A DNA stretch of 64,000 nucleotides from Candidatus Competibacteraceae bacterium (GCA_003989085.1 RXIV01000004.1:186001-250000), one strand, 5' to 3'. Shown: positions 45,629-54,438, counted from the stretch's first letter. The notes: a model not told the origin generated them from the letters alone. Made by a program: numbers and translations.

Positions 45629-45667
45629 CAATGCAGTATAAAATATTTTGTTGCACTGCGCAATGCA
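45626..45667 (-). promoter_or_regulatory. TGC-rich palindromic sites around the small RNA A promoter
   Basis: CTGCAATGCAG (45626-45636) is a CTGC-N3-GCAG palindrome over the -10 and start; a second TGC-rich element, TTGCACTGCGCAATGCA, covers the -35 (45651-45667). The placement suits a repressor. Form and bases recall reported PhaR sites, but this is a comparison from memory. Confidence 0.45.
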
Positions 45668-45698
45668 GATGACGCAATCACTTAAAGCCAATTTTTTA

Positions 45699-46727
45699 TC
45701 AATGGATTGAACCATGAAGCAGTATGATCTTGCCCATTTGTTCCGCCGCCAACAACCGCTGATGCGCCGCCACAGCCTGATCAAGAGCGAAGCTTTGGTC
45801 GATAACCGGCACAATGCGGTGGTCGGCGACAAAGCGCAGCATTGCCGCAAACTCCGCCGGCGATCCCATCGTCGAGCCGACAATCCGCACTTGGCGAAAG
45901 AATAATCGCACCAGGTCCAGTCCGGGCGAATTGCCAGCGGTTGAACCGTATATCACCAGCCGCCCACCCGGCTTCAATACTGAGAAACAGCCCTTGAAGG
46001 CGGGGCCACCGGTTCCGTCCACGACCACATCCACCCCGCCGGTCAGTTTCGCCAACTGTTTATCCCAGTCGTCGGCCCGATAATTGATCCCGCCTGCTGC
46101 GCCTAATTGTCGGGCCTGTTCCAGCTTGCGGTCATCACCACTGGTGACAAATACCCGTGCTCCCAGCGCGACAGCCCATTTCAACGCAAAGGTCGCCACC
46201 CCGCCGCCGATGCCGGTAACCAGCACCGTCTCCCCCGGTTGCGCCGCGCCCTGGGTCATCAGCGCCCGCCATGAAGTCAGCCCGGCCAGCGGCAGCGCCG
46301 CTGCCTGTTCCCAGTTCAAATGAGCTGGTTTGGGAAACAGATGAGCGGCAGGAACGCACAGGTATTCGGCGAAGGTTCCGGGGTCGGGCATGCCCAACAC
46401 CCGGAAGGTGGGACTGGGAAAACGGGGATTAGCGCCCCAGTCATAAGCGGGATAAATCACGACTTCCTGACCGAGCCTGTCCTGCGCTAGCAAATCATCG
46501 GGGACAGCTGGGCCGATTTTGTCCACCACCCCGGCCCCGTCGGAACCTGCGGTGCAGGGCAGCCGGATACCAGGATATTGACCCAACGTGATCCAGACAT
46601 CACGGCGATTCAGCGCCGAGGCATGGAGCCGCACCCGCACCTGACCAGGACCAGGTTCCGGTATAGCGACCTCTTCAACCTGCAACTGATGGGGACCGCC
46701 GAGTTGGCGGAGAATGACGGCTTTCAT
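45699..46727 (-). CDS. MDR-family zinc-less quinone oxidoreductase-like dehydrogenase
   Basis: A 342-residue medium-chain dehydrogenase/reductase. The N-terminal MKAVILRQLGGPHQLQVEEV, substrate-domain ALNRRDVWITLGQYPG, AGSDGAGVV and NAD(P)-binding VLVTGIGGGVATFALKWAV are typical of the quinone oxidoreductase branch. The structural zinc Cys cluster is not apparent. It probably reduces quinones or enoyl-type substrates with NAD(P)H; the substrate is not known. A leader with a hairpin terminator lies just upstream. Confidence 0.85.
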   Translation of the reverse strand: MKAVILRQLGGPHQLQVEEVAIPEPGPGQVRVRLHASALNRRDVWITLGQYPGIRLPCTAGSDGAGVVDKIGPAVPDDLLAQDRLGQEVVIYPAYDWGANPRFPSPTFRVLGMPDPGTFAEYLCVPAAHLFPKPAHLNWEQAAALPLAGLTSWRALMTQGAAQPGETVLVTGIGGGVATFALKWAVALGARVFVTSGDDRKLEQARQLGAAGGINYRADDWDKQLAKLTGGVDVVVDGTGGPAFKGCFSVLKPGGRLVIYGSTAGNSPGLDLVRLFFRQVRIVGSTMGSPAEFAAMLRFVADHRIVPVIDQSFALDQAVAAHQRLLAAEQMGKIILLHGSIH

Positions 46728-46759
46728 GTAATTTCCTTATGAATTGAAAGGTTACCCAC

Positions 46760-46841
46760 AAGAAAAGCCGGACGGGGATCGCCGGCCTTTATTCACTTCC
46801 CATCAAAATGGTCTATGTTTAGCGGGTTGGTAGCTGCTGCA
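46760..46841 (-). ncRNA. Possible third small RNA or terminator-bearing leader of the MDR gene
   Basis: A minus-strand TACAAT (46848-46853) precedes an ~82-nt segment ending in GCCGG/CCGGC and TTTTCTT. A TGC-rich GCAGCAGC motif sits at the expected start, as in the twin small RNAs. No good -35 is seen, and it lacks the CTTTGGTGG block. Either an independent RNA or an attenuated leader of the gene starting at 46727. Confidence 0.35.
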
Positions 46842-46982
46842 TGTTTTATTGTAGATCAGCTCTTTTCTCATAAAACCTGACCCGTTCTCAGGAACCTACC
46901 GCCAGTTGGGCGGGAAGTAACGCCTGTGGAGAGGAAGAAGGCGCTGGCTGAAGTCGCAAGACCTCGGTGAAACCGGCCTCTG

Positions 46983-47125
46983 TGAAGCAGGAAATCGGCC
47001 ATGTGGTAAGACGCTGATGGTTGATGCAACGGAATTTGAGTGGCGAAAACTAAGCCGCGCCCCTGGGCAACCTCGATGAAGCAAGACATCATGCATGGGA
47101 TAAAAAGCCATGATTGATGCAATGG
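46983..47125 (+). repeat. Two ~50-bp imperfect direct repeats
   Basis: 46983-47032 and 47077-47125 share TGAAGCA-GA-ATC, then CATG, TAA, ATG-TTGATGCAA and GG blocks; about three quarters of positions match with one gap. The origin is unknown; they may be the worn end of a mobile element. Confidence 0.4.
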
Positions 47126-47291
47126 TAAGTCCAGTTTGACGGGGCGCACCGCGCCGGGAAGGGTTCCGAGGCTGGCGCCGCTCGCCGCTCCCGGCGTATG
47201 CCCGACAACCGCATACTTGACACTGTATCGGGATCCCGCACTCCAGAGTCTGGGCGTCCCGCCACCAGAGACGATAGCGAAGAGAAGCACG

Positions 47292-48932
47292 ATGACTGAT
47301 AGCCCGATCAATATGACCCGCCCGCTGGACCTGACGCATGAGAAGCACAACGTCGGGGCGCAGCGCATACAGCGGCCGCTGTATGCCGATCTACTTCCGA
47401 CCTGCAACAACGCTTGTCCGGCGGGCGAAAACATTCAGGCTTGGCTAACCCACGCCCAAGCGGGCCGGTTTAAGGAAGCTTGGCAGAGCCTGACCGAGAA
47501 CAATCCGATGCCGGCTATTCACGGTCGGGTCTGTTACCACCCCTGCGAAACGGCCTGCAATCGCGGCAAACTCGATTCATCGGTCAGCATCCACGCCGTC
47601 GAACGCTTCCTCGGCGATCTGGCTTTGCAGGAAAACTGGCAGTTTGAAGTCAGCACCCCATCCAGCGGCAAGCGGGTGCTGGTGGTCGGCGCTGGTCCCA
47701 GCGGCCTGTCCGCCGCCTACCACCTGGCCCGACTGGGCCACGAGGTCGAAATTTACGAGGCCGGGCCAATGGCTGGCGGGATGATGCATTTCGGCATCCC
47801 CTCCTACCGGTTGCCCCGCGATGTGCTAGACGCCGAGATCAAACGGATTGAAACCATGGGCGTCAAGATCGTCCTCAACCACAGGGTGGACGATCTACTG
47901 GCTGAAAAACGGCAAGGCGATTTCGACGCTATCTTTGTCGCGGTCGGTGCCCACATCAGCAAGCGCACTGATATCCCCTCCCGCGACGCCGGCAAGATGT
48001 TTGACGCGGTCAGTTTCCTCAAGGATGTGGAATCGGGCAACGCCCCGAAACTGGGACGGCGCGTCGCCATTTACGGCGGCGGCAACACCGCGATGGACGC
48101 TGCCCGGGTCGCCAAGCGCCTGGGCTATGAACCGCTGATTATCTATCGCCGCGACCGCGCCCACATGCCCGCCCACGATTTTGAAGCGACCGAGGCGCTG
48201 GAGGAGGGCGTGAAAATCCACTGGCTGCGCACCATCAAGAACATTGAGGAAACGAAGTTTACGGTGGAAGTCATGGAGGTGGACGAGAAGGGCCGGCCGC
48301 GTCCCACCGGACAGTTTGAAACCCTGGAAGCCGATGCGCTGATTATGGCGCTCGGTCAGGATGTTGACACCAGCTTCATGCAGAAGGTGCCGGGGGTTCA
48401 GTTCAAGGCCGACGGTGTGGTCATCGTCAACGACCAGATGATGACCGGCAGTCCGGGGCTGTTCGCCGGCGGCGACATGGTGCCGTCTGACCGCACTGTG
48501 ACCATCGGGGTCGGCCACGGCAAGAAAGCCGCCCGCAACATCGACGCCTGGCTGCGCGGCGAATCCTACGTCAAGCCGCCCAAGCATGATCTGGCGACCT
48601 TCGACAAGCTGCATGTCTGGTACTACACCGATGCCGCCCAGCGCCCGCAGGGTCACTTGGACATCAAGGGGCGCCAGAGCAGTTTCGAGGAAGTGGTGGG
48701 TGGTCTGACCCAGAAGGAAGCGTTGTACGAGGCGAAACGCTGCCTGTCCTGTGGCAACTGCTACGAGTGTGACGGCTGCTTTGGCGCCTGCCCCGAAGAC
48801 GCGATCATCAAGCTGGGACCGGGCAAGCGTTATCGCTACGACTACGATCTCTGCACCGGCTGCGCGGTGTGCTTCGAGCAATGTCCCTGCCATGCCATCG
48901 AGATGATCCCCGAACCGACGGCGGCGGGTTAA
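47292..48932 (+). CDS. GltD-like FAD/NAD(P) oxidoreductase with 4Fe-4S clusters
   Basis: A 546-residue flavoprotein. The N-terminal Cys-rich domain (LLPTCNNACPAGENIQAW, VCYHPCETACNRGKLD) matches the small subunit of glutamate synthase. FAD-binding VLVVGAGPSGLSAAYHLARL and NAD(P)-binding VAIYGGGNTAMDAARVAKRL follow. The C-terminus adds ferredoxin motifs (CYECDGCFGACPEDAI, CTGCAVCFEQCPCHAIEM). It resembles NfnB/GltD-type enzymes moving electrons between NAD(P)H and ferredoxin. With NifJ 139 bp downstream, linking pyruvate oxidation to NAD(P)H is the likely role. ATG 47292 is chosen by the start of family sequence. Confidence 0.85.
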   Translation: MTDSPINMTRPLDLTHEKHNVGAQRIQRPLYADLLPTCNNACPAGENIQAWLTHAQAGRFKEAWQSLTENNPMPAIHGRVCYHPCETACNRGKLDSSVSIHAVERFLGDLALQENWQFEVSTPSSGKRVLVVGAGPSGLSAAYHLARLGHEVEIYEAGPMAGGMMHFGIPSYRLPRDVLDAEIKRIETMGVKIVLNHRVDDLLAEKRQGDFDAIFVAVGAHISKRTDIPSRDAGKMFDAVSFLKDVESGNAPKLGRRVAIYGGGNTAMDAARVAKRLGYEPLIIYRRDRAHMPAHDFEATEALEEGVKIHWLRTIKNIEETKFTVEVMEVDEKGRPRPTGQFETLEADALIMALGQDVDTSFMQKVPGVQFKADGVVIVNDQMMTGSPGLFAGGDMVPSDRTVTIGVGHGKKAARNIDAWLRGESYVKPPKHDLATFDKLHVWYYTDAAQRPQGHLDIKGRQSSFEEVVGGLTQKEALYEAKRCLSCGNCYECDGCFGACPEDAIIKLGPGKRYRYDYDLCTGCAVCFEQCPCHAIEMIPEPTAAG

Positions 48933-49071
48933 GGCACACCGTCAGAATTTCACCGCCCGCCGCTTGTGCGGGCGCTGAGTGGCGAAATAGCGAGATAGCG
49001 AGAGCATGAGTTGCGAATTCACTCATCCCTGACTCGCTAATCTCTAATCCCTATTCTTAAAGAGAAGCGCA

Positions 49072-52000
49072 ATGACTGAACGGCAAGTCACTACCATTGA
49101 TGGCAACGAGGCTGCGGCCTATGTTGCTTATCGGGTTAATGAAGTTTGCACCATCTATCCCATCACCCCGTCCTCGACGATGGCCGAACTGGCCGATCAA
49201 TGGTCGGCGGAAGGCGTTAAGAACATCTGGGGCACTGTCCCGCTGGTCATGGAAATGCAGAGCGAAGGCGGCGCGGCGGGCGCGGCGCATGGCGCATTGC
49301 AGACCGGGGCGTTGACTACGACCTTCACTGCGTCGCAGGGTCTCATGTTGATGATTCCCAACATGTATAAAATCGCCGGTGAGCTGACCTCGGCGGTATT
49401 CCATGTTGCGGCTCGTTCACTGGCGACTCAGGGGCTGTCGATCTTCGGCGACCATCAGGATGTGATGGCGGTGCGCCCGACCGGTTTTTGCCTGCTGGCT
49501 TCCAGTTCGGTGCAGGAAGCGCATGATATGGCGCTGATCGCCCAGGCTGCGACCCTGGAAGCGCGGGTGCCTTTCATTCACTTTTTCGACGGCTTCCGCA
49601 CCTCGCACGAAGTCAACAAGCTGACCCTGCTGACTGATGACGAGATCCGGGCGATGATCTCGGATGATCTGGTGCTGGCGCATCGCACCCGCGCCCTGAA
49701 TCCCGACCGGCCATTCATTCGCGGCACTGCCCAGAATCCTGATACCTATTTCCAAAGCCGCGAAACGGTCAATCCGTTCTACGCCAAGGTGCCGGGGATC
49801 GTGCAGGCGGCGATGGACAAATTTGCCGGGCTGACCGGTCGCCGCTATAACCTGTTCGACTACTTCGGCGATCCGGCAGCGGATCGGGTGATCGTCGTCA
49901 TGGGTTCCGGGGTGGAAGCCGCCTGCGAAACCGCTGCGTATTTGAATCAGCGTGGCGAAAAGGTCGGGGTATTGCAGGTTCATTTATATCTGCCGTTGTC
50001 GGCCAGCCATTTCCTGGCGGCATTGCCCAGCACCGTCAAATCCATCGCGGTGCTGGATCGCACCAAGGAGCCGGGCGCGAGCGGCGAGCCGCTGTACATG
50101 GACGTGATCAACACTCTGTTTGAGGCTCAGGCCAGCGGGACGCTGCCGATGGCTACCCTGCCGCGTGTGATCGGTGGCCGCTACGGGCTGTCGTCCAAGG
50201 AATTCACCCCGGCGATGGTCAAGGCGGTATTCGACGAACTGCGTAAAGACCAGCCCAAAAATCATTTCACCGTCGGCATTACGGACGACGTGACCTTTAC
50301 CAGCCTGGAGGTCGATCAGACCTTCATCATCGAGTCCGACCAAGTGGTGCGGGCGATGTTTTTCGGCTTGGGTGCGGACGGTACGGTCGGGGCCAACAAG
50401 AACTCGATCAAGATTATTGGCGACGACCCGGAGTTTTACGCCCAGGGCTATTTCGTCTATGACTCGAAAAAATCCGGTTCGCAGACCGTTTCCCATCTGC
50501 GCTTCGGCCCCGATCCAATCCGCTCGTCTTATCTGGTGCAATCGGCCAATTTCATCGGTTGCCACCAGTTCAATTTTCTTGACCGGGGCGATGTGCTGAA
50601 GCGGGCTGCACAGGGAGCGATTGTGCTGCTCAACACCAGTCCGCATGAACCAGAGGAGGCCTGGGATCGGTTGCCGCGCCCGGTACAGGACGAGATCATC
50701 GCCAAGAAGCTGGAAGTCTACGGGATCAACGCCGAAAAGGTGGCCCGCGACAACGGCATGGGGACGCGGATCAACACCATCATGCAGACCTGTTTCTTCG
50801 CTATTTCCAAGGTGCTGCCCCGCGATAAGGCGATTGAAAAGATCAAGTACTCGATCAAGAAGACCTACACCCGCAAGGGTGAAGAAGTGGTGAAGAAGAA
50901 CTTCGAGGCGGTCGATAACACCCTGATCAATCTGCGTCAGATCACGGTGCCGGCCCTGGCGAGCAGCGTCCGGCGCTTGCCGCCCATCGTACCGGCAGGG
51001 GCGCCGGACTTTGTGCAGCGGGTGACGGCGATGATGATGGCCGGACGCGGCGACGAGCTGCCGGTCAGCGCCTTGCCGATTGATGGCACATACCCCAGCG
51101 CCACCACGCAATGGGAAAAGCGCAATATCTCGACCTTCGTGCCGATCTGGGAACCGAATATCTGCATCCAGTGCGGCAATTGCAGCATGGTGTGCCCACA
51201 CGGAGTCATCCGCTCCAAGTTTTACCACGACGCCAGCCTGGAAACCGCCCCGGCAGCGTTCAAACACGCCCCGATTGACGCGCGCGGCTTTCCGGACATC
51301 CGTTACACCTTGCAGGTTTATCTGGAAGACTGCACCGGCTGTGGTTTGTGCGTCGAAGTCTGCCCGGCTAAGAGCAAGGAGCAGACCGGACGCAAAGCGA
51401 TCAACATGTCGCGCAAGGAACCGGTGCTGGAGAACGAACGGGCCAATATCGGCTTTTTCGAGACCCTGCCGGAAGTGGATCGCGGCCGGGTGGATTTCTC
51501 CACCGTGCGCGGAGTGCAGTTCCTGCCGCCGCTGTTCGAGTTTTCCGGGGCCTGCGCCGGCTGTGGCGAGACGCCCTACGTGAAATTGCTCTCGCAACTG
51601 TTCGGCGACCGGCTGCTGGTGGCGAATGCGACCGGTTGTTCCTCGATCTACGGTGGTAACCTGCCGACCACCCCGTGGGCGGTCAATCACGAAGGACGCG
51701 GCCCGGCCTGGTCCAATTCGCTGTTTGAGGACAACGCCGAATTTGGTCTGGGTTTCCGCCTGACCGCTGACAAGCACTTGGGCTATGCCCAGGAACTGCT
51801 GCGGGCGCTGGCGGATAAAATCGGCGCGGATCTGGTGGATGACCTGATCAATGCTGAACAGATCACCGAGACCGATATTCGTCGCCAGCGTGGCCGGCTC
51901 GCCGAGTTGAAACAGCGGTTGCGCGAAATTGCCGATCCGCGTGCGGCGCAGTTGTTGTCGATCGTCGATCAACTGGTGCGGCGTAGCGTGTGGATCGTTG

Positions 52001-52656
52001 GCGGCGACGGCTGGGCTTATGACATCGGTTCGTCTGGAGTCGATCATGTGCTCTCCACTGGGCGCGACGTGAATATCCTGGTGATGGATACCGAGGTTTA
52101 TTCCAATACCGGCGGCCAGATGTCCAAATCCACCCCGATGGGCGCAGTCGCCAAGTTTGCGGCAGCAGGCAAGCAGGTTGGTAAGAAGGACATCGCCATG
52201 CAGGCGGTTTCCTATGGCAACGTCTATGTGGCGCGGGTTGCGCTGGGCGCCAACCCGCAGCAGGCGCTGCTGGCGTTCCGCGAAGCCGAGGCTTATAACG
52301 GGCCGGCGCTAATTCTGGCCTACAGCCATTGCATCGCCCACGGCATCAATATGCAGCGCGGGCTGGATCAGCAGCATCTGGCGGTGGAATCCGGGCATTG
52401 GCCGTTATTCCGTTACAACCCGGCGGTGCACGAGTCGAACGAAAATCCGTTCATTCTTGACTCGCCGCGCCCGAAAATCCCGCTCAAGAAGTACGCCTAC
52501 AACGAGATGCGTTACAAGGTGCTGGCCCACACCAACCCACAGGAGGCTGAGCATCTGATGGATCTGGCGCAACAGGCGATCAACCGGCGTTGGACCATGT
52601 ATGAAGACATGGCGGCCCGGAGCGGCGATACCTTCCATCCGAAGTTCAAGCCGTAA
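49072..52656 (+). CDS. nifJ: Pyruvate:ferredoxin (flavodoxin) oxidoreductase NifJ
   Basis: A 1194-residue homodimer-type PFOR, oxidising pyruvate and CoA to acetyl-CoA, CO2 and reduced ferredoxin/flavodoxin. Start-domain YPITPSSTMAELADQW, ferredoxin motifs CIQCGNCSMVCPHGVI and CTGCGLCVEVCPAKS, the extra cluster Cys in FSGACAGCGETPYVKLL and NATGCSSIYGGNLPTTP, and TPP-binding GGDGWAYDIGSSGVDHVLS and TEVYSNTGGQMSKSTP are all present. Length and domain order match NifJ. It lies between the GltD-like and DHODH-like genes, an arrangement suggesting a dedicated electron-transfer locus active under low oxygen. Confidence 0.95.
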   Translation: MTERQVTTIDGNEAAAYVAYRVNEVCTIYPITPSSTMAELADQWSAEGVKNIWGTVPLVMEMQSEGGAAGAAHGALQTGALTTTFTASQGLMLMIPNMYKIAGELTSAVFHVAARSLATQGLSIFGDHQDVMAVRPTGFCLLASSSVQEAHDMALIAQAATLEARVPFIHFFDGFRTSHEVNKLTLLTDDEIRAMISDDLVLAHRTRALNPDRPFIRGTAQNPDTYFQSRETVNPFYAKVPGIVQAAMDKFAGLTGRRYNLFDYFGDPAADRVIVVMGSGVEAACETAAYLNQRGEKVGVLQVHLYLPLSASHFLAALPSTVKSIAVLDRTKEPGASGEPLYMDVINTLFEAQASGTLPMATLPRVIGGRYGLSSKEFTPAMVKAVFDELRKDQPKNHFTVGITDDVTFTSLEVDQTFIIESDQVVRAMFFGLGADGTVGANKNSIKIIGDDPEFYAQGYFVYDSKKSGSQTVSHLRFGPDPIRSSYLVQSANFIGCHQFNFLDRGDVLKRAAQGAIVLLNTSPHEPEEAWDRLPRPVQDEIIAKKLEVYGINAEKVARDNGMGTRINTIMQTCFFAISKVLPRDKAIEKIKYSIKKTYTRKGEEVVKKNFEAVDNTLINLRQITVPALASSVRRLPPIVPAGAPDFVQRVTAMMMAGRGDELPVSALPIDGTYPSATTQWEKRNISTFVPIWEPNICIQCGNCSMVCPHGVIRSKFYHDASLETAPAAFKHAPIDARGFPDIRYTLQVYLEDCTGCGLCVEVCPAKSKEQTGRKAINMSRKEPVLENERANIGFFETLPEVDRGRVDFSTVRGVQFLPPLFEFSGACAGCGETPYVKLLSQLFGDRLLVANATGCSSIYGGNLPTTPWAVNHEGRGPAWSNSLFEDNAEFGLGFRLTADKHLGYAQELLRALADKIGADLVDDLINAEQITETDIRRQRGRLAELKQRLREIADPRAAQLLSIVDQLVRRSVWIVGGDGWAYDIGSSGVDHVLSTGRDVNILVMDTEVYSNTGGQMSKSTPMGAVAKFAAAGKQVGKKDIAMQAVSYGNVYVARVALGANPQQALLAFREAEAYNGPALILAYSHCIAHGINMQRGLDQQHLAVESGHWPLFRYNPAVHESNENPFILDSPRPKIPLKKYAYNEMRYKVLAHTNPQEAEHLMDLAQQAINRRWTMYEDMAARSGDTFHPKFKP

Positions 52657-52664
52657 TCGTCCCG

Positions 52665-52708
52665 CCCTCACCCTGACCCTCAACTCCTTGCCTGCGGGTG
52701 GGCGAGGG
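52665..52708. repeat. REP-like inverted repeat between nifJ and the DHODH-like gene
   Basis: CCCTCACCC (52665-52673) and GGGCGAGGG (52700-52708) match the arms of the repeat in rnfC, with a longer 26-nt loop. Confidence 0.5.
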
Positions 52709-52779
52709 GAGCTAATGGGTCAGCGAGGTCGCCGGTTATTCATTGGCATCCTGCACCGAGTTAAAGTTAAGGAATGATC

Positions 52780-53781
52780 ATGGATTTAAGAACGACTTAC
52801 ATGGGGATGGAACTGAAACATCCCATCGTGGCGTCGTCTTCGCCGCTGGCGGGGAGCGTCGCTAACATCAAACGCCTGGAAGATGCGGGCGCGTCTGCCG
52901 TGGTGCTGTTTTCGCTGTTCGAAGAACAGTTGAAGCATGACAGCGCGGCGATGGAGCATCTGATGACCGCCGGCACCGAAAGCTTCGCGGAGTCACTGAG
53001 CTATTTCCCGGAGGTCGATGACTATACGGTCGGTCCCGATACCTATCTGGACCTGCTGCGGCGCTCGTCCGCTGCGGTGGATATTCCGGTGATCGGCAGC
53101 CTGAACGGCATCACCAACACCGGCTGGATCGAGTACGCCCAGTTGATGCAGCAGGCCGGCGCCCGCGGGATCGAGCTAAACATCTATTACATCCCGGCTG
53201 ATCTGACCACCAGCGGCCGCGAAGTTGAAAACCGTTATCTGGACATCGTTAAAGCGGTGAAGTCTGCTGTCACAGTGCCGGTGGCGGTTAAGCTCAGCCC
53301 ATTTTTCAGTGCGATTGGTTCGATGGCCAAGGCGCTGGATGATGTCGGCGCTGATGCGCTGGTGCTGTTCAACCGCTTCTATCAGCCGGATTTCGATCTG
53401 GACCGACTGGAAGTCGCGCCGAACCTGCAACTGAGCACCCCGGATGAGATTCGCCTGCCGCTGCTGTGGATTGCGGTGCTGTACGGGCAGTTGCGGGCCT
53501 CGCTGGGCGCGACCCGGGGGGTGCACACCCCGATTGAAGTGGTGAAGTATCTGATGGCGGGTGCTGATGCGGTGATGACCACCTCGGCGTTGCTCAAGCA
53601 CGGCGTCAATTATATTTCGACCCTGCGCGACGGCCTGAAAACCTGGATGGAAATTCATCAGTATGCGTCAGTGGCGCAGATGAAAGGATCGATGAGTCAG
53701 CAGAGTGTGGCCGATCCAACCGCTTTTGAACGGGCCAACTATATCAAGACCCTGGATAGCTATAAGGGCGATTACGTCTGA
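52780..53781 (+). CDS. Dihydroorotate dehydrogenase-like (PreA-type) flavoprotein
   Basis: A 333-residue FMN-binding TIM-barrel protein of the class 1 DHODH family. MDLRTTYMGMELKHPIVASS starts the barrel; SLNGITNTGWIEYA, IELNIYYIP, VPVAVKLSPFF and GADAVMTTSALL are family segments. In many bacteria this paralogue sits next to nifJ, not pyrimidine genes, so a redox role (as with PreA, which works with a GltD-like partner) is likelier than dihydroorotate oxidation. ATG 52780 has AAGGA 6 bp upstream; an ATG 6 bp earlier is too close to it. Terminator follows. Confidence 0.85.
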   Translation: MDLRTTYMGMELKHPIVASSSPLAGSVANIKRLEDAGASAVVLFSLFEEQLKHDSAAMEHLMTAGTESFAESLSYFPEVDDYTVGPDTYLDLLRRSSAAVDIPVIGSLNGITNTGWIEYAQLMQQAGARGIELNIYYIPADLTTSGREVENRYLDIVKAVKSAVTVPVAVKLSPFFSAIGSMAKALDDVGADALVLFNRFYQPDFDLDRLEVAPNLQLSTPDEIRLPLLWIAVLYGQLRASLGATRGVHTPIEVVKYLMAGADAVMTTSALLKHGVNYISTLRDGLKTWMEIHQYASVAQMKGSMSQQSVADPTAFERANYIKTLDSYKGDYV

Positions 53782-53828
53782 GTTGCTGCTAGAGTCTGAT
53801 TGACTTCAGTCTTTCGCTTGGAGATTTT

Positions 53829-53858
53829 GGGGATCGCAAGGCGCGATCCCCTTTTTTT
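53829..53858 (+). terminator. Strong Rho-independent terminator of the nifJ locus
   Basis: GGGGATCGC (53829-53837) and GCGATCCCC (53843-53851) form a perfect 9-bp stem with loop AAGGC, followed by TTTTTTT. It may also end regA transcription from the other strand less efficiently. Confidence 0.9.
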
Positions 53859-53886
53859 ATGGGCTACTGACAACTGCACAGCGCCT

Positions 53887-54438
53887 CTAAAATTTGGCGG
53901 GCCGCTTGGTCAGTTTGCGCTGCAAGGTGCGGCGGTGCATGTTCAATTGTCGGGCAGTGGCGGAGATATTGCCGTCGTTGTCGTGCAGCACCCGTTGAAT
54001 ATGCTCCCACTCCAACCGGTTGATGCTCAGTGGCCGGGCATTGATGGGCAGAGCGGGATCGCCGCTGTTGACCGCGAATGCCGCCAGGATTTGATCAGCG
54101 TCAGCAGGTTTGGGCAAATAATTCACCGCGCCCAGCTTGATTGCCTCGACCGCCGTAGCAATGCTGGCATAACCGGTTAGCACCACAATGCGGGTGGCCG
54201 GCTCCACGGTCAGCAGCTCCGGGATCAACATAAGCCCGGAATCGCCGGCCAGATTCAAATCCAGCACCACATATTCGGGTGGATCGGTTTGAACGGCGAG
54301 CAGGGCGGTGGCGCTGGCGTGTGCGGTGCTGACCACGAAACCGCGCCGGGTTAGCGCCTGCGCCAGCACCCGACAAAAGATCGCATCGTCGTCCACCAAC
54401 AGCAGGTTGGAACTGTCGCTGGTGTCGTTGTCGTTCAC
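53887..54438 (-). CDS. regA: RegA/PrrA-type redox response regulator
   Basis: A 183-residue response regulator: receiver domain with acidic VDDD and phospho-Asp60 (YVVLDLNLAGDSGL), Thr in VLTGYASIATAVEAIKLGA and Lys in LPKPAD, joined by a short Pro-containing linker to a Fis-type helix-turn-helix (NISATARQLNMHRRTLQRKL). This is the RegA/ActR/RoxR/PrrA layout. Such regulators control photosynthesis, respiration and oxidase genes by redox state. GTG start overlaps the regB stop. RegA-box-like sites occur at 55740-55760 and 24777-24797. Confidence 0.9.
   Translation of the reverse strand: MNDNDTSDSSNLLLVDDDAIFCRVLAQALTRRGFVVSTAHASATALLAVQTDPPEYVVLDLNLAGDSGLMLIPELLTVEPATRIVVLTGYASIATAVEAIKLGAVNYLPKPADADQILAAFAVNSGDPALPINARPLSINRLEWEHIQRVLHDNDGNISATARQLNMHRRTLQRKLTKRPAKF

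Larger units (their letters stand above)
46728..47291. other. 564-bp stretch between divergent oxidoreductase genes
   Basis: This holds a minus-strand hairpin terminator at 46760-46786 with a possible promoter (46848-46853), then a pair of ~50-bp imperfect direct repeats (46983-47032, 47077-47125). Minus-strand frames up to ~190 codons exist but are not family-like. No intact gene found. Confidence 0.55.

Noticed and set aside
49984..52047. A 687-codon open frame antisense to nifJ
   Set aside because: It lies wholly opposite a gene with complete family motifs; long antisense frames are expected in GC-rich coding DNA, and its translation has no recognisable domain.
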